Assembly (NCBI GenBank): GCA_016859345.1
Contig: CM029114.1
Span: forward strand, 18,003,501-18,067,500
Reading direction: 5' to 3'
DNA from: Istiophorus platypterus
Taxonomy: Eukaryota > Chordata > Actinopteri > Istiophoriformes > Istiophoridae
Length of the DNA: 64,000 nt
A model generated the notes under the pieces. The model did not search any database. It saw only the letters and a list, made by a program, of their open reading frames with translations, and was not told the DNA's origin. Positions 48,601-59,100 of this stretch are shown here, one piece after another (position 1 is the stretch's first letter; every line of letters begins with the position of its first letter). The translations under genes and the position numbers were made by a program.

Positions 48601-51600
48601 GATTTTTGCAATGAAAGCTTTTTTGTCCTAAAGATGAGTTAATTAAAAGCTTATTTGCCAAGAAATGGGTACTTACGGACTAGAAACCACTGGAGGTAAG
48701 TTGTGCCAAATTCTCTACCTTCTTAAAGGCTTCTGTTACACCATAATTTGAAGGTATTACACAGATCATCTTGCAACTTGGAGGATTTTTACTCTAATAT
48801 AGAATGAGAAATAAAATAAAGCAGCTGAATGGATTTTGTTTATATCTGACCTCTGTTTCTCATAAAAGCAATACTGCTGTTTACTTTGATCAAACCAATT
48901 TTTACTAAGCTCATCCTTGATTAGGATGTTCTTATAATCTTGGAACAGCAAATGAACTAACCATTGTACTATTATGTTTCAATGTGTTTTGCTGTGTTTT
49001 GTGTACTGTGATGCTACTCAAATCATCCTCTGAAGATGTCATAATGTTCTAAATTTAATCTCTAGGCCTTCATTTCAAACAGCGTGGTTAAGAATTTAAT
49101 AGGTAAATGTGATGCAGAGATATGTTGTGCAAAGCACCATTCTGAAGCCATAAATCTAAAAAAGAGAATTGAAATATCAGACGAGACAATGACTGTGCAT
49201 CTGATGACAAGAGAACAGGTAGGCCAATAGGTTATTTCCTCACTCAGAATTGCAGAGCCAAGACAGTGTTAGGAAAAGTTTGCATTATATAATCTTGCAG
49301 AGACTGATGTAATTATTACAACACTTCTGTCAACCGCAAATTTATACAGATGGGGCTGAGGTGAACTGCTAAAAGGAGAGTAAATTGTACGCAATGATTA
49401 ATAACTGGACAGCAAAGCAGATAAAAGATGACACATGATAACTCGTACAGAACTGCCTCAGACTCCCTGTTTTCTATAGATGATTGGTGGCAAAATACAA
49501 ACTCTGAAGGCCATAGTGTACTTGTTGTAGGAACTAAATCAATTTGCTTTATCTAAATAAAAGGACACACTAGACCAAATTTCTTAGCAGGACTGCTGTC
49601 TGCACAAGTCCAGAGCTACACAGACCAATTCTCACTGTGTGACCATCTGAAACTGGTCAACATCACCTATTGGCTATGCTGCCTTGAGTTCATGAGCAGT
49701 AATTGCATATCTGTGCTAACACGTTAATCCTAAATTCAAAACATTTCTAGGCTTGGTTTTCTAAGTATTTTATGAGATTGTAATTTAAAACCAGCCCAAT
49801 ATGACAAGGACTGGAATATTGGGCAGCAAAAAAAAATGAGAGCTTGGTGTGTCTTAGACCAGAAAAGGAGATTTTGAGAGTTTCCAAAACTTGAAACAAA
49901 AAAAATGATCTAGGGACACATGGCTTGTAGAGATATCTTCAATTAAGGGGCTATTAATGAAAAGAAATCCAAGCAGATCGGTCCAAGAAAGTGAATGGCA
50001 AGAGAAGGACCTTGATATCAAAATTACAGAAGATGAATAGCAAAACATGTCAAACTTATCACATATCCACTATTTCACTAATATGGAGTTTAATTCTCCT
50101 GTGTTAAAGAAATGCACTTACATTAACAGTAAGCAGTTGAACCAATAGAAGAAATGTTGGAGAGAGTGTGCATCATTTGATGTAGATCACTCACGTCTTT
50201 TGGAAATATCATAACTGTGTTTTGGGAAATGGTATTGGAAGACAACAGATACTATTACTAATATTGTTATTAGCAAGTAAAAAAGCTATTACACAGAACT
50301 CGGGGAAGGTAGAGCCAATAAAGGACTGATAGCTGACAATCGTAAGGAGGTTTTTTCCAATGGAAAAAGCAACATGTAAACTGAGACTACAAAAAGCACA
50401 TCAGGGAAAGAAAAATGCAAAAAAATGGACTCTATACAAGACCTAGACTGCTAACGTCAAAGGACACTAAAAGGGCTGTATGAATGTAGTGAATGCATCT
50501 CCTGAGCACTGTTTGTTCTGTGTTGCTGACACTGTTTAGTATTGTTGATTTTTAATCTCACGTACACGCACATGCACATGCGCGCACACACACACACGCA
50601 CACACACACACACACACACACGCCCACACACACACGCAGGTTAAAGCAAGAACAAAATTAAGGATAAGCACTCGTAATCCTACAGACAACAGCAGTGGAG
50701 GGGAAAAAAAAATTCTTGGGTCAAATTCAGATTTGCTTTCCAGAACATACTGAACCCAGACCTGCAGGACTTCCCTGACTTTTTCTTGCCAAGGAACATA
50801 CATTACAATGGGAAATCAAAAATATAACTTCTTTCCAGATTGGATATATGTTATATTAATATTGGATAGCCTTCAGTTGTTAACATCTATAAAGACAAAA
50901 ATAAATCAGAGTGGAGATTCTACAGTTCTGGCTTGGCCATAGTATGTCTCCTGATCTGATTTATTAGCTGGAGTTGATGCCAAAGCATTCTTCCTTTTTT
51001 CCCTAAAAACTTATTGATAACTTACTCTTACATGGACATATTCTTCTACATATTTTTCTCCCCCTTTTATGGAAAATTGTAAAGATGTGAGCTTTAACAT
51101 CCATTACAGAGTACAAGAAGTTCTGGTTGCAATGCAGGCAGGTATGACATAAGTTCCCCTTGAAGTTGGTCTGAACCTTTGCGGACAGTTCAAGAATGAG
51201 TAAGACAAAATACTTAAAAAGTAGACAGTCAAAACTACTCCCATTTCTTAACATGAAACAAACAATCTGCATTCTGTTAACACTCCCTCCATTTTCACCA
51301 CGTTTTGACTGTGTCAAGTCACTGCAGACAGGAATGAAGCATAGAGAAATATTCCTGAGTTTAAACCACAACCAGTCAATGCTCTGGAGTTACCTACTTT
51401 TTGATTATACTGTGGGTGGGTATGTGTGCCATACAGAACTTCAAGGCTTGTGGTGGGATGTGACGAAGAGAGTCAACTTGGCAACTACCATCAGTGCATT
51501 TTTAATATGGATGGCCACAAGGATAATAAAAATTCATTGTAGCCGTGCCATAGGTATGTTTAGCATTTTATTACTTGCTCAGGCAGGATGTGTGGAGACT

Positions 51601-54600
51601 GGTAAAGTAACACAAGCTCTCATATAGAAATAGGGTATGCATAGTACAACTTGTACAGCATTTAATATAGAGTGAAAGCATAGGGCAGAGAGAACAAATC
51701 TGACCTTCAAACTTAAGTATTGCAAGGAGGTTTACTGAAAAAACTGAAAAAACTGAAAAGAGGAGGCCAAACATGAGGAGGCAACTTGCCACATACTAAT
51801 ACGAGTTCATGAACGTTTCAGCATTTACAAACGTTTTCAAAAATTTGCCTTGGTCGATGTGTCCTCAAACATCTTTCACCAAGGACACCAGTATAAATCA
51901 TAGAGCATTGATTATAGTTTAAAAAAAGTAATAGTATCTTCATAGGCACACGCACTATAGGGCATCAAGCTCCCTGGCAGTATCAGCATCATGTGGGAAA
52001 AGACCCCACCTCCTAAAGCTGGAGGCGGGTTTGGGATTGGGTGTGTGGTGAGATGGAAATCTGCCAAGCCCACACTCCCATCTGCTTTTCTGTGGCATGT
52101 TAGCCATTTCCTGAACTAGAGGAAGAGGCCAGGGGTCGCTGGCGGGGAACAAACTCCTCCATAAGGGTGGGGATCCAGTAGGGGAAGAGAATTATGTAAA
52201 GGAGGGATGGAATCTGGGGATCTGAGGTTGATGTTGATAGGCGAGAAGAAGCATTGCAAAACAGGTGTGTGTTTGAAAATTAAATGTTTTCCCAGAAAGG
52301 CTAAATGTTTCTGTAGTTACATGCAAATGATAGAGACACAAGTACAGTCACATGTACAAAGACATTAAAAAAATAAAAAAAATCAGAAAGATACTGTAAA
52401 CACAACTGTGTTTCATTATAATTAGTTGTGCTAAAAATTAATTTCATGACCAAATAATCTACTTATTATTTTATCGTTTAGTCATTTGAACTAAAAAACA
52501 GAGGGGAAAAAAGCCCATCCCCAGATTCCGATTTCAATCCTTCAAATGTCTTGTTTTATCATAAAAGACTGAGAAAACCAGATAAGATTCACATTTGAAT
52601 CGGAACTGGGAATTTCTGCAATAATTGTTTGAAAAACCTGTTTTCTAATTAACAAATGATAATTTCATATTCTGTTGATCGACTACCATGGTAGAGCTGC
52701 CATGGTTGTAAAATTAAATCTGATTATTATATCATATTTGCTGCTTCTTCCCTAAACGATAAGATGTTAATTTTACATTATATTATAATTTATCCCTTTA
52801 GAGTGTCAGTACCAGATGTCCACTGTGTGCATAATTTTACATATTTTGTAACTATTCAGCTTTTTTCTTTGCAATAATCATCCTTCTTTCTCTTTACAAC
52901 ATATATTCAACTCTTCATATCGGGCTTCCTTTTCACCTCATTCCTCCCCCTTCTTCCACTGTTTCTCTTAATTTCTCATCACTGCATAAGCTTTGTTGCC
53001 AGTGGGTCCTTTGGGTCCTTGGGGTGATCACACCTTGTAACGGCCTGTCGACACAGACCTCAGTACAGGGAACATTCACATCAGATGGCCACAGTGAAAA
53101 CATTCAAGTTCATAGTTCCATAGGGGCACTTGTGGAGTATAATGTCAATACTGTTCAAGTATTTTGGGGACTTGAGGCCAATGGACAACATAATGACCAC
53201 ATTTTGCTGTAAATCTACAACTTAGCCAGCAAACATGAGAACCTTTTCCCTCCTGTATCTCTTTTGGTTTCTTTGACCACTACATTATTCATAGATGTCT
53301 ATTTAAAATACCAGCGACTTACAATTACATTTCTGAGACTGAAATTGATAGGATACTTCAGAACTATTGTACGAAGATTCACAAAGGCAAAGTAAGGATA
53401 AGTGGCTCACCCTGAAGAGATTACTAAAATAAAGTAGCACTCTAAGTGTGTGTCTCCCTCTGTGAAACCACATTTGGCTCAGAGAAGTAAGGAGGCCAAA
53501 AAAAATGAGTTAGACAAATTCATTGTTCAGGAGTTCAAAACTATTTAGAAGACAGCATGTTCTAAAAACCAAAATAAACCGAAAATATTATTTGAGAAAG
53601 GCAGAAATCATATTAGTATGAGTTGTATATTCCCCCAGAAATCTCATATGAATAAGTCTGGTGAGGCCTGTCTTATGGAATGTCTAAAATCTCACTCTAC
53701 AAGATGTTTTGTTCATATGCAAAACATCTCAAAAGTTTTACAGATGGGTGTTTCTGCACACAGAAAAGAATCTACATTCCTGAAACACTTGTCATAGCAG
53801 TTGCACACAGAGACATACTAGAGAGTAAAGCCAGTATACATATCTGTGACAACTATGGTTTCTGTACTGTTTCAATTTTTAGATGGTGCATGACCTCATA
53901 AAACAATCCATCTTAACTGCACACAGACACAGAGACACACAGCATTTGTTTCTTAATGAGGTGTAAGTGGCATAGAGAAGCATGTCACACTACTCCACAG
54001 CCTTCCTACTGACTTACAGATCATAATGTTGATTCCACTTTGGATCCAGCGTGTTTCTCACAGTATCTGTAGAGTGGCACTGTCCTGAACCATCCACCAC
54101 CACTTTGGCAAAGGGATCTGGCAATCCTGCAAAAGTAGACAGAGGCAAGTGAAGTGGTTTTGGTTAACACATGCACAGAGCTACTGAGGCCACCGATATC
54201 CCTTTCATGGAGAAAACCAGTGACAAGTTTGACCCCCCTTTGGCCCGTTTATGAGACTGCAGGCATAATTTTATTTCTGATTGTCACCATTCACAGAAAC
54301 TTTAACTGGCAATGATAGTTGCATATACTTTACTCTCAACCATTAAATTACTCACAATTACCTTGCATAAGTACCTATTAAGTTACTTCTTAGGTCTATC
54401 TGCAAGCTCTCACATTTTTTAAGACTATTTGGATAGTCTGTTAAATGCCATTAAACATCAAATTTTAACTCCATCTCCATCTCCCATCTAACAGAAACAC
54501 TTGAGCAAAGCTATACAGTGCCAGACCCAAATTCAACTCAAGTTGGGATAAACCAGGTCAATGGCCCATTCAGATTGAGTGTAGACTCACATTTCACTGT

Positions 54601-56116
54601 GTCAGCCGAAGAGGGGTAAATAAATGGATCCACAGAAAGAAAACTACTGGTCTAATGAAGCAAGCATTCTTGTTTGTGGTTTCTGGTCATATTCCTATTT
54701 CATATGGTTACATATAGTTTCTCTAACTCCAATAATCTTGTCTTGGTCAGTGTAACTAACACTATCACTGTCCAGCTTTTCAAAGCGTCTTTCAGGACAG
54801 ACTACTTAAAGATGAAGGTGACGTTTTTCCTACACAAACTATTTTTCAGATAACAAGTGAATGCTGTTAATAAAAACATTCTCCTATATGAATCCTTTGT
54901 GTGAAACATTTACACAGCATGGAAAGGGAGTCCAAGTTTCTCACAGTATCTTATTCAGTGTAAATCTGATCAGGGATTCTTCTTGGTGTGTTTATCTGAT
55001 GTTCTCTGTGTTGGTCTGTATGACTGGACATTGGTATTTTAAAAGTGTGAGAGTCTATACCTCTGGGCACTGATACTTCATACAAGTCAAACCTGTTCAG
55101 TCACCCTCATGCTGTCCTGGGATTTCCCTCTTTGAGGTTATGTGTCTGTATGCATGCGTATGTGCGAGCGTGTTAGACAAAAATAAAACCCAGTATTATT
55201 TGTATCCATGACTTCCAGGTTAATAGAGAACCAAGCTACTGAGTAAACACTCGGCTCCTGTTGCAATTAAGTGCTTTTACCATCCCCATAACTGGCAATT
55301 AAGGTAAATGGTGTGAGCTGGACTAAAAAATACATCACCTCTTACTTTAATGCCAGAAGCAGAGAATGGTCATCTGTCCTGATAACCTATGCAGAGGCTG
55401 ATGAAAAGGCCTAAAGCTAAACATTAACCACAGTAAATTAGAAACCACAAAGACAACCAATTACAACTTACTCCCTTGGATGCCTCCAACAGCCAGTATT
55501 TCGATTTCTGCATTTTACTGTGCATTTGTTTTATCCATCAAGTCCCATCTCACCATTGTGGTGCGGCACTCTTCAGTTTCTCTATATTCTCATTAGTTTG
55601 TGTCTTAATAGAGACAAAAATAAGAAAATCTCTTTATTTTACTCTCATATAAATTGATGATTTCACATGACATTTGATGTTTTTACAACAAAATGCAAAA
55701 TCCCAGGATAAAATATATTCTTTTCTACAGACTGAAATTTAAATTTATTTTTTTTTGTAACTGCTATTCATGCTTGGCCATGAGCTGTACTAAATAAGGT
55801 GTCATTTCTGCCCAGTTCAATTAAAGCCTTTTTAATTAAGTCAAGTGCTTTCGTACCAGTGGACCTGATATCCATTACTAGAAGTTGGATTAGAAGTGGG
55901 TTCCTGTGCATGCCAGGCCTCCTGCTGAGTATAACAGACAGACAGTTCCTAAGGGACTTCATTTACAGCATGGCTTCAAAAGCCAGAAAGCTGCCACTGC
56001 TGACAAAGCCCATTCTAATGCACAAGGGAGGGGGTGATGGACAAGAATAGAAACATGTAAAAATAGGCTTTACTTACGGAAGAAGTCCTTCTTTGCCAGG
56101 TTCTTTGCACACAGGA
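21628..56116 (-). CDS. smurf2: smurf2, SMAD-specific E3 ubiquitin ligase 2 (exons 2-20)
   Basis: Nineteen exons with fully consistent phases encode about 760 residues; the first 17 or so residues (exon 1) lie right of the window. Domain order is C2 (phospholipid and membrane binding), WW1, WW2, WW3 (bind PY motifs of SMADs and other partners) and the HECT catalytic domain ending FAVE. The catalytic cysteine is in THTCFNRIDIPPYESY, its codon split between exons 19 and 20. SMURF2 attaches ubiquitin to SMAD1/2, TGF-beta receptor complexes (via SMAD7), RHOA and others. A complete WW1 (absent from the SMURF1 layout I recall) and the SPSGRPLSC block identify SMURF2 rather than SMURF1. Human SMURF2 has 748 residues; the excess here is mainly a 19-residue cassette exon. 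Exon coordinates follow in separate entries. Confidence 0.95.
21854..21929 (-). CDS. smurf2: smurf2 exon 19, HECT C-lobe
   Basis: Reads GAAGPRLFTIHQIDANTNNL and on to PKAHT, with donor CCTG|GTGTGT. The last two bases (TG) begin the catalytic cysteine codon. Confidence 0.95.
22396..22597 (-). CDS. smurf2: smurf2 exon 18, HECT domain
   Basis: Acceptor CTACTTTCAG; encodes LIVCGLGKIDISDWKSNTRL and on through ERRARLLQFVTGSSRVPLQG to FKALQ. Donor ACAGG|GTATT. The LLQFVTGSSRVPLQGF block is a HECT hallmark. Confidence 0.96.
22832..22952 (-). CDS. smurf2: smurf2 exon 17, HECT domain
   Basis: Acceptor CTTCCCTGCAG, donor GTACAA; encodes LYVNWRFLHGIEAQFLALQK and on to AFDEKELE. The arginine usual in WRFLRGIE is His here. 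Confidence 0.95.
23203..23340 (-). CDS. smurf2: smurf2 exon 16, HECT domain
   Basis: Acceptor TTCTCTCAG, donor GTATGG; encodes DNDITGVLDHTFCVEHNAYG and on to SEDTKKEYVR. The leading residue is Asp where mammals have Glu. Confidence 0.95.
23829..23847 (+). promoter_or_regulatory. CTCF-like motif in smurf2 intron
   Basis: CTGGCAGCAGGGGGCGTCA fits the core CTCF consensus (CCAGCAGGGGGCGC) at nearly every informative base. Binding is not shown by sequence alone. Confidence 0.5.
24256..24434 (-). CDS. smurf2: smurf2 exon 15, HECT N-lobe
   Basis: Acceptor CTGCAG, donor CT|GTAAGAC; encodes EHLSYFHFVGRIMGMAVFHG and on through GGFTLPFYKQLLGK to SLVWIL. Contains the FVGRIMGMA helix that is near-invariant in NEDD4-family HECT domains. 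Confidence 0.96.
24591..24705 (-). CDS. smurf2: smurf2 exon 14, HECT N-lobe
   Basis: Acceptor GTTAG, donor CCA|GTAAGA; encodes (R)EWLYLLSHEMLNPYYGLF and on through QYSRDDIYTLQ to NP. The serine in LLSHEM agrees with SMURF2 (SMURF1 has LLCHEM). Confidence 0.97.
24834..24937 (-). CDS. smurf2: smurf2 exon 13, HECT N-lobe start
   Basis: Acceptor AACCGTAG, donor GCAAG|GTAATT; encodes ESYRQVMKMRPKDLWKRLMI and on to LDYGGVAR. PKDLWKRLMIKF is the SMURF2 form (SMURF1 has PKDLKKRLMVKF). Confidence 0.96.
24938..27148 (-). other. smurf2: smurf2 intron 12
   Basis: AT-rich intron. No RNA gene or transposon that I recognise; short open frames only. Confidence 0.6.
27149..27362 (-). CDS. smurf2: smurf2 exon 12, WW3-HECT linker
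   Basis: Acceptor TATCTCTCCAG, donor TTTGAG|GTAAAA; encodes (S/N)HPTQLKDQVGPGGPQQAL, then EAECLTVPKYKRDLVQKLKI and on through QAGHCRIEVCREEIFE. The start aligns with human RQNQLKDQQQQQ. Gly/Pro/Gln text replaces the mammalian poly-Gln. The usual SREEIFE is CREEIFE here. Confidence 0.96.
30644..30684. repeat. (AT)n microsatellite
   Basis: About twenty perfect AT units in smurf2 intron 11. Confidence 0.95.
34021..34063. repeat. (GT)n microsatellite
   Basis: GT run with two interruptions, about 230 bases downstream (minus sense) of the cassette exon. Confidence 0.95.
34289..34345 (-). CDS. smurf2: smurf2 exon 11, probable cassette exon
   Basis: Acceptor TTTTCTCCAG, donor CTCAG|GTAACC; 57 nt, phase 2 at both ends, so inclusion or skipping keeps frame. 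It encodes SPSPNGSRVAMESQNTNLR, rich in Ser, Asn and Pro, between WW3 and the HECT linker. Skipping joins LHLVLN directly to HPTQLKDQ, which reproduces the human order (LHLVLN-RQNQLKDQ). The human protein as I remember it lacks these residues. The tract upstream of the acceptor is unusually long and pyrimidine-rich. Confidence 0.8.
34346..34800 (-). promoter_or_regulatory. Long pyrimidine-rich tract before cassette exon
   Basis: Read on the minus strand, some 450 bases are dominated by C and T (the plus strand is A/G-rich, e.g. GGAGGGGAGAGGGGAGAGGG at 34360-34379) directly upstream of the exon 11 acceptor. This composition also explains the overlapping low-complexity open frames here. Such tracts bind PTBP-type regulators; regulation is inferred. 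Confidence 0.6.
34801..35721 (-). other. smurf2: smurf2 intron 10, remainder
   Basis: AT-rich intron sequence between the pyrimidine tract and exon 10. Nothing else recognised. Confidence 0.6.
35722..35880 (-). CDS. smurf2: smurf2 exon 10, WW3
   Basis: Acceptor TTGTGCAG, donor CTCAA|GTGAGT; encodes DLSNVNCEELGPLPPGWEIR and on through TATGRVYFVDHNNRTTQF to TDPRLSANLHLVL. Both signature tryptophan/aromatic positions (PPGWE and TTQF-TDPR, with Phe as in mammals) are present. This is the WW domain that contacts SMAD PY motifs. Confidence 0.97.
35881..37120 (-). other. smurf2: smurf2 intron 9
   Basis: AT-rich intron with a (GT)n run at 36387-36426 and a poly-A stretch near 37080. No gene. Confidence 0.6.
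36387..36426. repeat. (GT)n microsatellite
   Basis: GT run with a single TCG interruption. Confidence 0.95.
37121..37205 (-). CDS. smurf2: smurf2 exon 9, WW2
   Basis: Acceptor CTGTTTTTTAG, donor CCTCG|GTAACA; encodes EQRTTQQGQVYFLHTQTGVS and on to TWHDPRVPR. The domain begins in exon 8 (LPEGY). Confidence 0.97.
37206..39114 (-). other. smurf2: smurf2 intron 8
   Basis: AT-rich intron with pyrimidine-rich text near 37890-38010 on the plus strand and a GT run near 39063-39092. No gene recognised. Confidence 0.6.
39115..39326 (-). CDS. smurf2: smurf2 exon 8, WW1-WW2 linker
   Basis: Acceptor CTCTTCTAG, donor TTATG|GTGAGA; encodes (R)PASEYSSPSGRPLSCVVDE and on through ERRVRSQRHRNYMSRTHLHT to PDLPEGY. 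The ENTPVMTPINGAEASGPPGE segment varies from mammals, as expected for a linker. Confidence 0.97.
39327..41317 (-). other. smurf2: smurf2 intron 7
   Basis: AT-rich intron, no supportable gene. Confidence 0.6.
41318..41401 (-). CDS. smurf2: smurf2 exon 7, WW1
   Basis: Acceptor TTATAAACAG, donor ACCAG|GTACAT; encodes WEERRTASGRIQYLNHITRT and on to TQWERPT. Both signature tryptophans are present. A complete WW1 distinguishes SMURF2 from the usual SMURF1. Confidence 0.97.
41905..41989 (-). CDS. smurf2: smurf2 exon 6, C2-WW1 linker
   Basis: Acceptor CTGTGTAG, donor GATGG|GTCAGT; encodes VSLQSRDRIGTGGPVVDCSR and on to LFDNDLPD. Confidence 0.96.
41990..42829 (-). other. smurf2: smurf2 intron 5
   Basis: AT-rich intron with an (AAAC)n run near 42276-42298. 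No gene. Confidence 0.6.
42830..42895 (-). CDS. smurf2: smurf2 exon 5, end of C2 domain
   Basis: Acceptor TTTTCCCTGCAG, donor TAG|GTAAGA; encodes (Y)QRLDLNKLGPNDNDTVRG and on to QIV. LNKLGPND has Asn where mammals have Cys. Confidence 0.95.
42896..47500 (-). other. smurf2: smurf2 intron 4 (4.6 kb)
   Basis: AT-rich intron with an (AAAT)n run at 44301-44323 and a 16-C run at 44568-44583. A 158-codon plus-strand open frame at 46330-46806 has no recognisable domain and is not called. Confidence 0.6.
44301..44323. repeat. (AAAT)n microsatellite
   Basis: Nearly six perfect tetranucleotide units. Confidence 0.9.
47501..47634 (-). CDS. smurf2: smurf2 exon 4, C2 domain
   Basis: Acceptor CCCTCTTAG, donor GGCT|GTAAGTACC; encodes YIGKADSITISVWNHKKIHK and on through KQGAGFLGCVRLLSNAINRL to KDTG. 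Near identical to vertebrate SMURFs. Confidence 0.98.
47635..54017 (-). other. smurf2: smurf2 intron 3 (6.4 kb)
   Basis: AT-rich intron with a (CA)n/(CACACG) tract at 50563-50638. Open frames at 51003-51371 (minus) and 51196-51627 (plus) show no recognisable protein. A more GC-rich patch lies at about 51990-52190 without coding. Confidence 0.6.
50563..50638. repeat. (CA)n microsatellite with CACG variants
   Basis: Mixed CACACA and CACGCA run of about 75 bases. Confidence 0.95.
54018..54126 (-). CDS. smurf2: smurf2 exon 3, C2 domain
   Basis: Acceptor TTTTGCAG, donor GATCT|GTAAGTC; encodes (R)LPDPFAKVVVDGSGQCHS and on through TDTVRNTLDPKWNQHYD. The DPF and DPKWN motifs are C2 loop residues. 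Confidence 0.98.
54127..56077 (-). other. smurf2: smurf2 intron 2
   Basis: AT-rich intron, no gene. Small overlapping frames near 55768-56050 have no recognisable domain. Confidence 0.6.
56078..56116 (-). CDS. smurf2: smurf2 exon 2, C2 domain start
   Basis: A 39-nt micro-exon: acceptor CTCTTTCAG, donor TTCC|GTAAGTA; encodes (V)LCAKNLAKKDFF and half of the next Arg codon. Phases match exon 3 and the expected end of exon 1. Confidence 0.95.
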
Positions 56117-59100
56117 CTGAAAGAGAAGAAATACAGAAAGATTTTGATGAAAGGTTAAAAATGACTTGTGTATGAATTAAATAAATTAATTAACTTAAAA
56201 AAGGCCAAACCCTGTTTGCACAAAAACCTTGGGGGTCGCAGACTATTCAAAAAATATTTTCTCTTGGAAATTATATAGTAATACACAGTACAAGAAAAAA
56301 TCCCAAGCAGCACTCCATGGGAATGTGAGATCAGGTCTTCTTTCATTCTTTACATTGGTTTTATGTTAAACAAATCAATAGCTGCTAATGTGTTTCAGTC
56401 TTTAACTCCTCACCAGTTTGTCTTGCAGCATGTTAGTGCGTAATCGTCTTTCTGTATACACATATAGCTGCATTGTGCTTTCTTAAGTCTTTACTTCCTC
56501 ACAGCTTCTAAACTGCTACTCTTTTAATATTAACTTTAATATTACAGTTCTAATGTGTAAATATTAGCCAACATTTTCAATAGGCTAATTGTTTCTCTCT
56601 GTTAATGTTTTCAGTAAAGGTCTAGCTTACTCAAAGTTGTCATTATTTATCTAATTACTGCTGTCTTTTCTTTTCCTACATATTGGTTTGTCCATCTTCA
56701 CTGTCCCATCACAGGCCGGGAGACCAGTTTTGAGAGTTTCTCCTTGTAAAATATTGAGAAGACAACTACTCTTTCTTGTATGAAGCAAGTCCCTGGGGCT
56801 ATGCATCACAGATAACATACAATGGCTTTCAGCAGAGACAGACAGCTAGTCTGTGTTTGGGTTTGTTCTGCTGTTGTCTTTTTTTATGTTGCTCCCTAAA
56901 TGTCTCCCTCCTGGTGTGCTGTAGGGCCTAGGTGAAGTGAAGCAGACTAGTGCTTTCTTTGGAGCAGGCTATACAATCCTGTGATAGTTATAGAGTGAGA
57001 CAAAGGAGGTCAAGCATCCGAGCAACAGTAGCGAAACCTAATATAATGAATGTAACAAAAACAGTATTGAACTTACATGTGAAAGGGAGTTAAATAAGCA
57101 TCTTGAACAGAAAAGAGACAGACCAATCTCCTAATCACTTGTTTGTGAATTAGAGGGAGTAGGGATGGCGGTAAGCTCTAAGCAAACAAAAAAGAGATCT
57201 TGAAAAACTCCCACAAACTGTTCAATCTCTCTGAGTGCCTCCACCCATCCATTTTCTGTATTCAATTCATAGTCATTGGCAGGAACTTCCAATTCATTAT
57301 TAAGACAGGTACATGTGATCCTGTCTTTTTCAACCATATTATTGCCTCAGTAACCAGGCAAAAACGTACCTTCCTTATTTAATCTGGAACTACAACATTT
57401 ATGTACAAGTTAAACAAAAGAGGTAAATCCTCTGCACTCCCCTGGTAGGTCAATGGGCTATAAAGGCATATTGAATTAGCCTAAAAAATGGAATTTAGGA
57501 TATGCATCCCTGACATGCATTAGCCTCATTTATACAATAAGATAAAGGCTATGAATACACCATTCAGGTTATAAGGTGGAATTCCTGTGCAGTTAACCAA
57601 CAGAAAGTAACAGAGCTTGTCCTAATTTTTTGTCCTTTCAGATGTTTATAGGAAAGTACTGAGATATGTGAATAAAGTATTTTGACCACCTACATATATG
57701 TAATGAATATTAATTCACTACTTCATTTTGCACTGCAGAAAACCTTATTATTTTAAAAATCGTGTCAATGAACAGAAAACAGTTTAATTTTGCCCACAAA
57801 ACATTGCTGCAATATCAACCTATGTCCTACAAGGACAATTCATTACAAAATCATTTTGTCATATCAGAGGCTTTTTTATTACTCTATCTTTCACGAATAT
57901 TAAGACACTTACATGGCCAAAACAGTGGTGTGTTGGACACATTATATACACAGATTACACAACTGATCATGTCAAAGTAGATGAACCTGCCACGAAGAAG
58001 AAACAAGCACCACTTCCCAAAAAGATATGGACAGGCCTTAGAAACCAACCTCACATTAAACCCATTCAATGTGGAGACCTTGATGGTGACCAAAATGACA
58101 CAGTGAGACAAATCAGACAGACTCACAACATGGGAACAGACGATCTCAACACAAACCAAATTACACTGGCAGGGCCGACTGAATGAACACTAACCATCAG
58201 CTTGTCAGGGGAAATTACACTGCCAAAGCCGACAGTATGGGCGCAGGCCAAATAGGAGGCAGCCAGAAAACCTCCTGTGGGACAAAACGGACACCGTGTT
58301 GCTGGCAGACACGAGAAAAACAGGAGAAACAGAGGCCTGAGATCTTGGCAGAACATTTGTGGGCAGAGAATCCAACTCAGAAACAAAATAAGACACCAAA
58401 GTTTATATGGGTCATCAACCTTACCCTAAACACTTGCCTTAAATATATATATATATATATATATATACACATTTAAGCCTATTATGTACACATGAATTCT
58501 AAGGCATTAACATCGGACATTTAATGTCAAATTTGAGGCCAAAATGTTGTGATTTAGTAAATCTGAGATCAATGTGTGAAACAGGGTGACAAAGAGCATG
58601 GCAAGTTATTCACACTGAGAAACCTGAATCCCGTAGTTAAACAATTAATGCTAAATGTTATCAAAGGCCTTATGTTTCTGAAGACTAATCTGTGATTGGC
58701 TTGAGAGTAGAACGACATTATTATGAGCACATTTAATTCTGAAAAAATGTTTTAATAGGTATATTTCTTTGTTCAGCCTGATGCCATGTGATCACATTGA
58801 GGATATACTGAATGTGCTCGTTCTTGTCCAACAAAAACCAACAAAATTATGAGGCCAGAATGATGTTGCATATAGTGATTGTGTTGGGTCACAATTTTAG
58901 TGGGAATGATCATTTTTACATTTCATTTTCCCCTCTATAGCATCCCAGTGCTTCGTTTATAATGGTATATTGTGACATGTTTTACCTTAATAAAATGATT
59001 GCAGCTCCTGTGATTTTGAAAGTGCACTTGGCTGTATTACGATTTTGAGGATACGTCCATTAATTGTTCAGTCCTATAAACTACTAATAATATTCAATAT

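Noticed and set aside
51003..51627. Opposed open frames of 122 and 143 codons
   Set aside because: Overlap each other on opposite strands, with no recognisable domain; chance frames in an intron.
21628..56116. Possible assignment to smurf1
   Set aside because: A complete WW1, the RPLSCVVDENTP linker, PKDLWKRLMIKF and LLSHEM all follow SMURF2.
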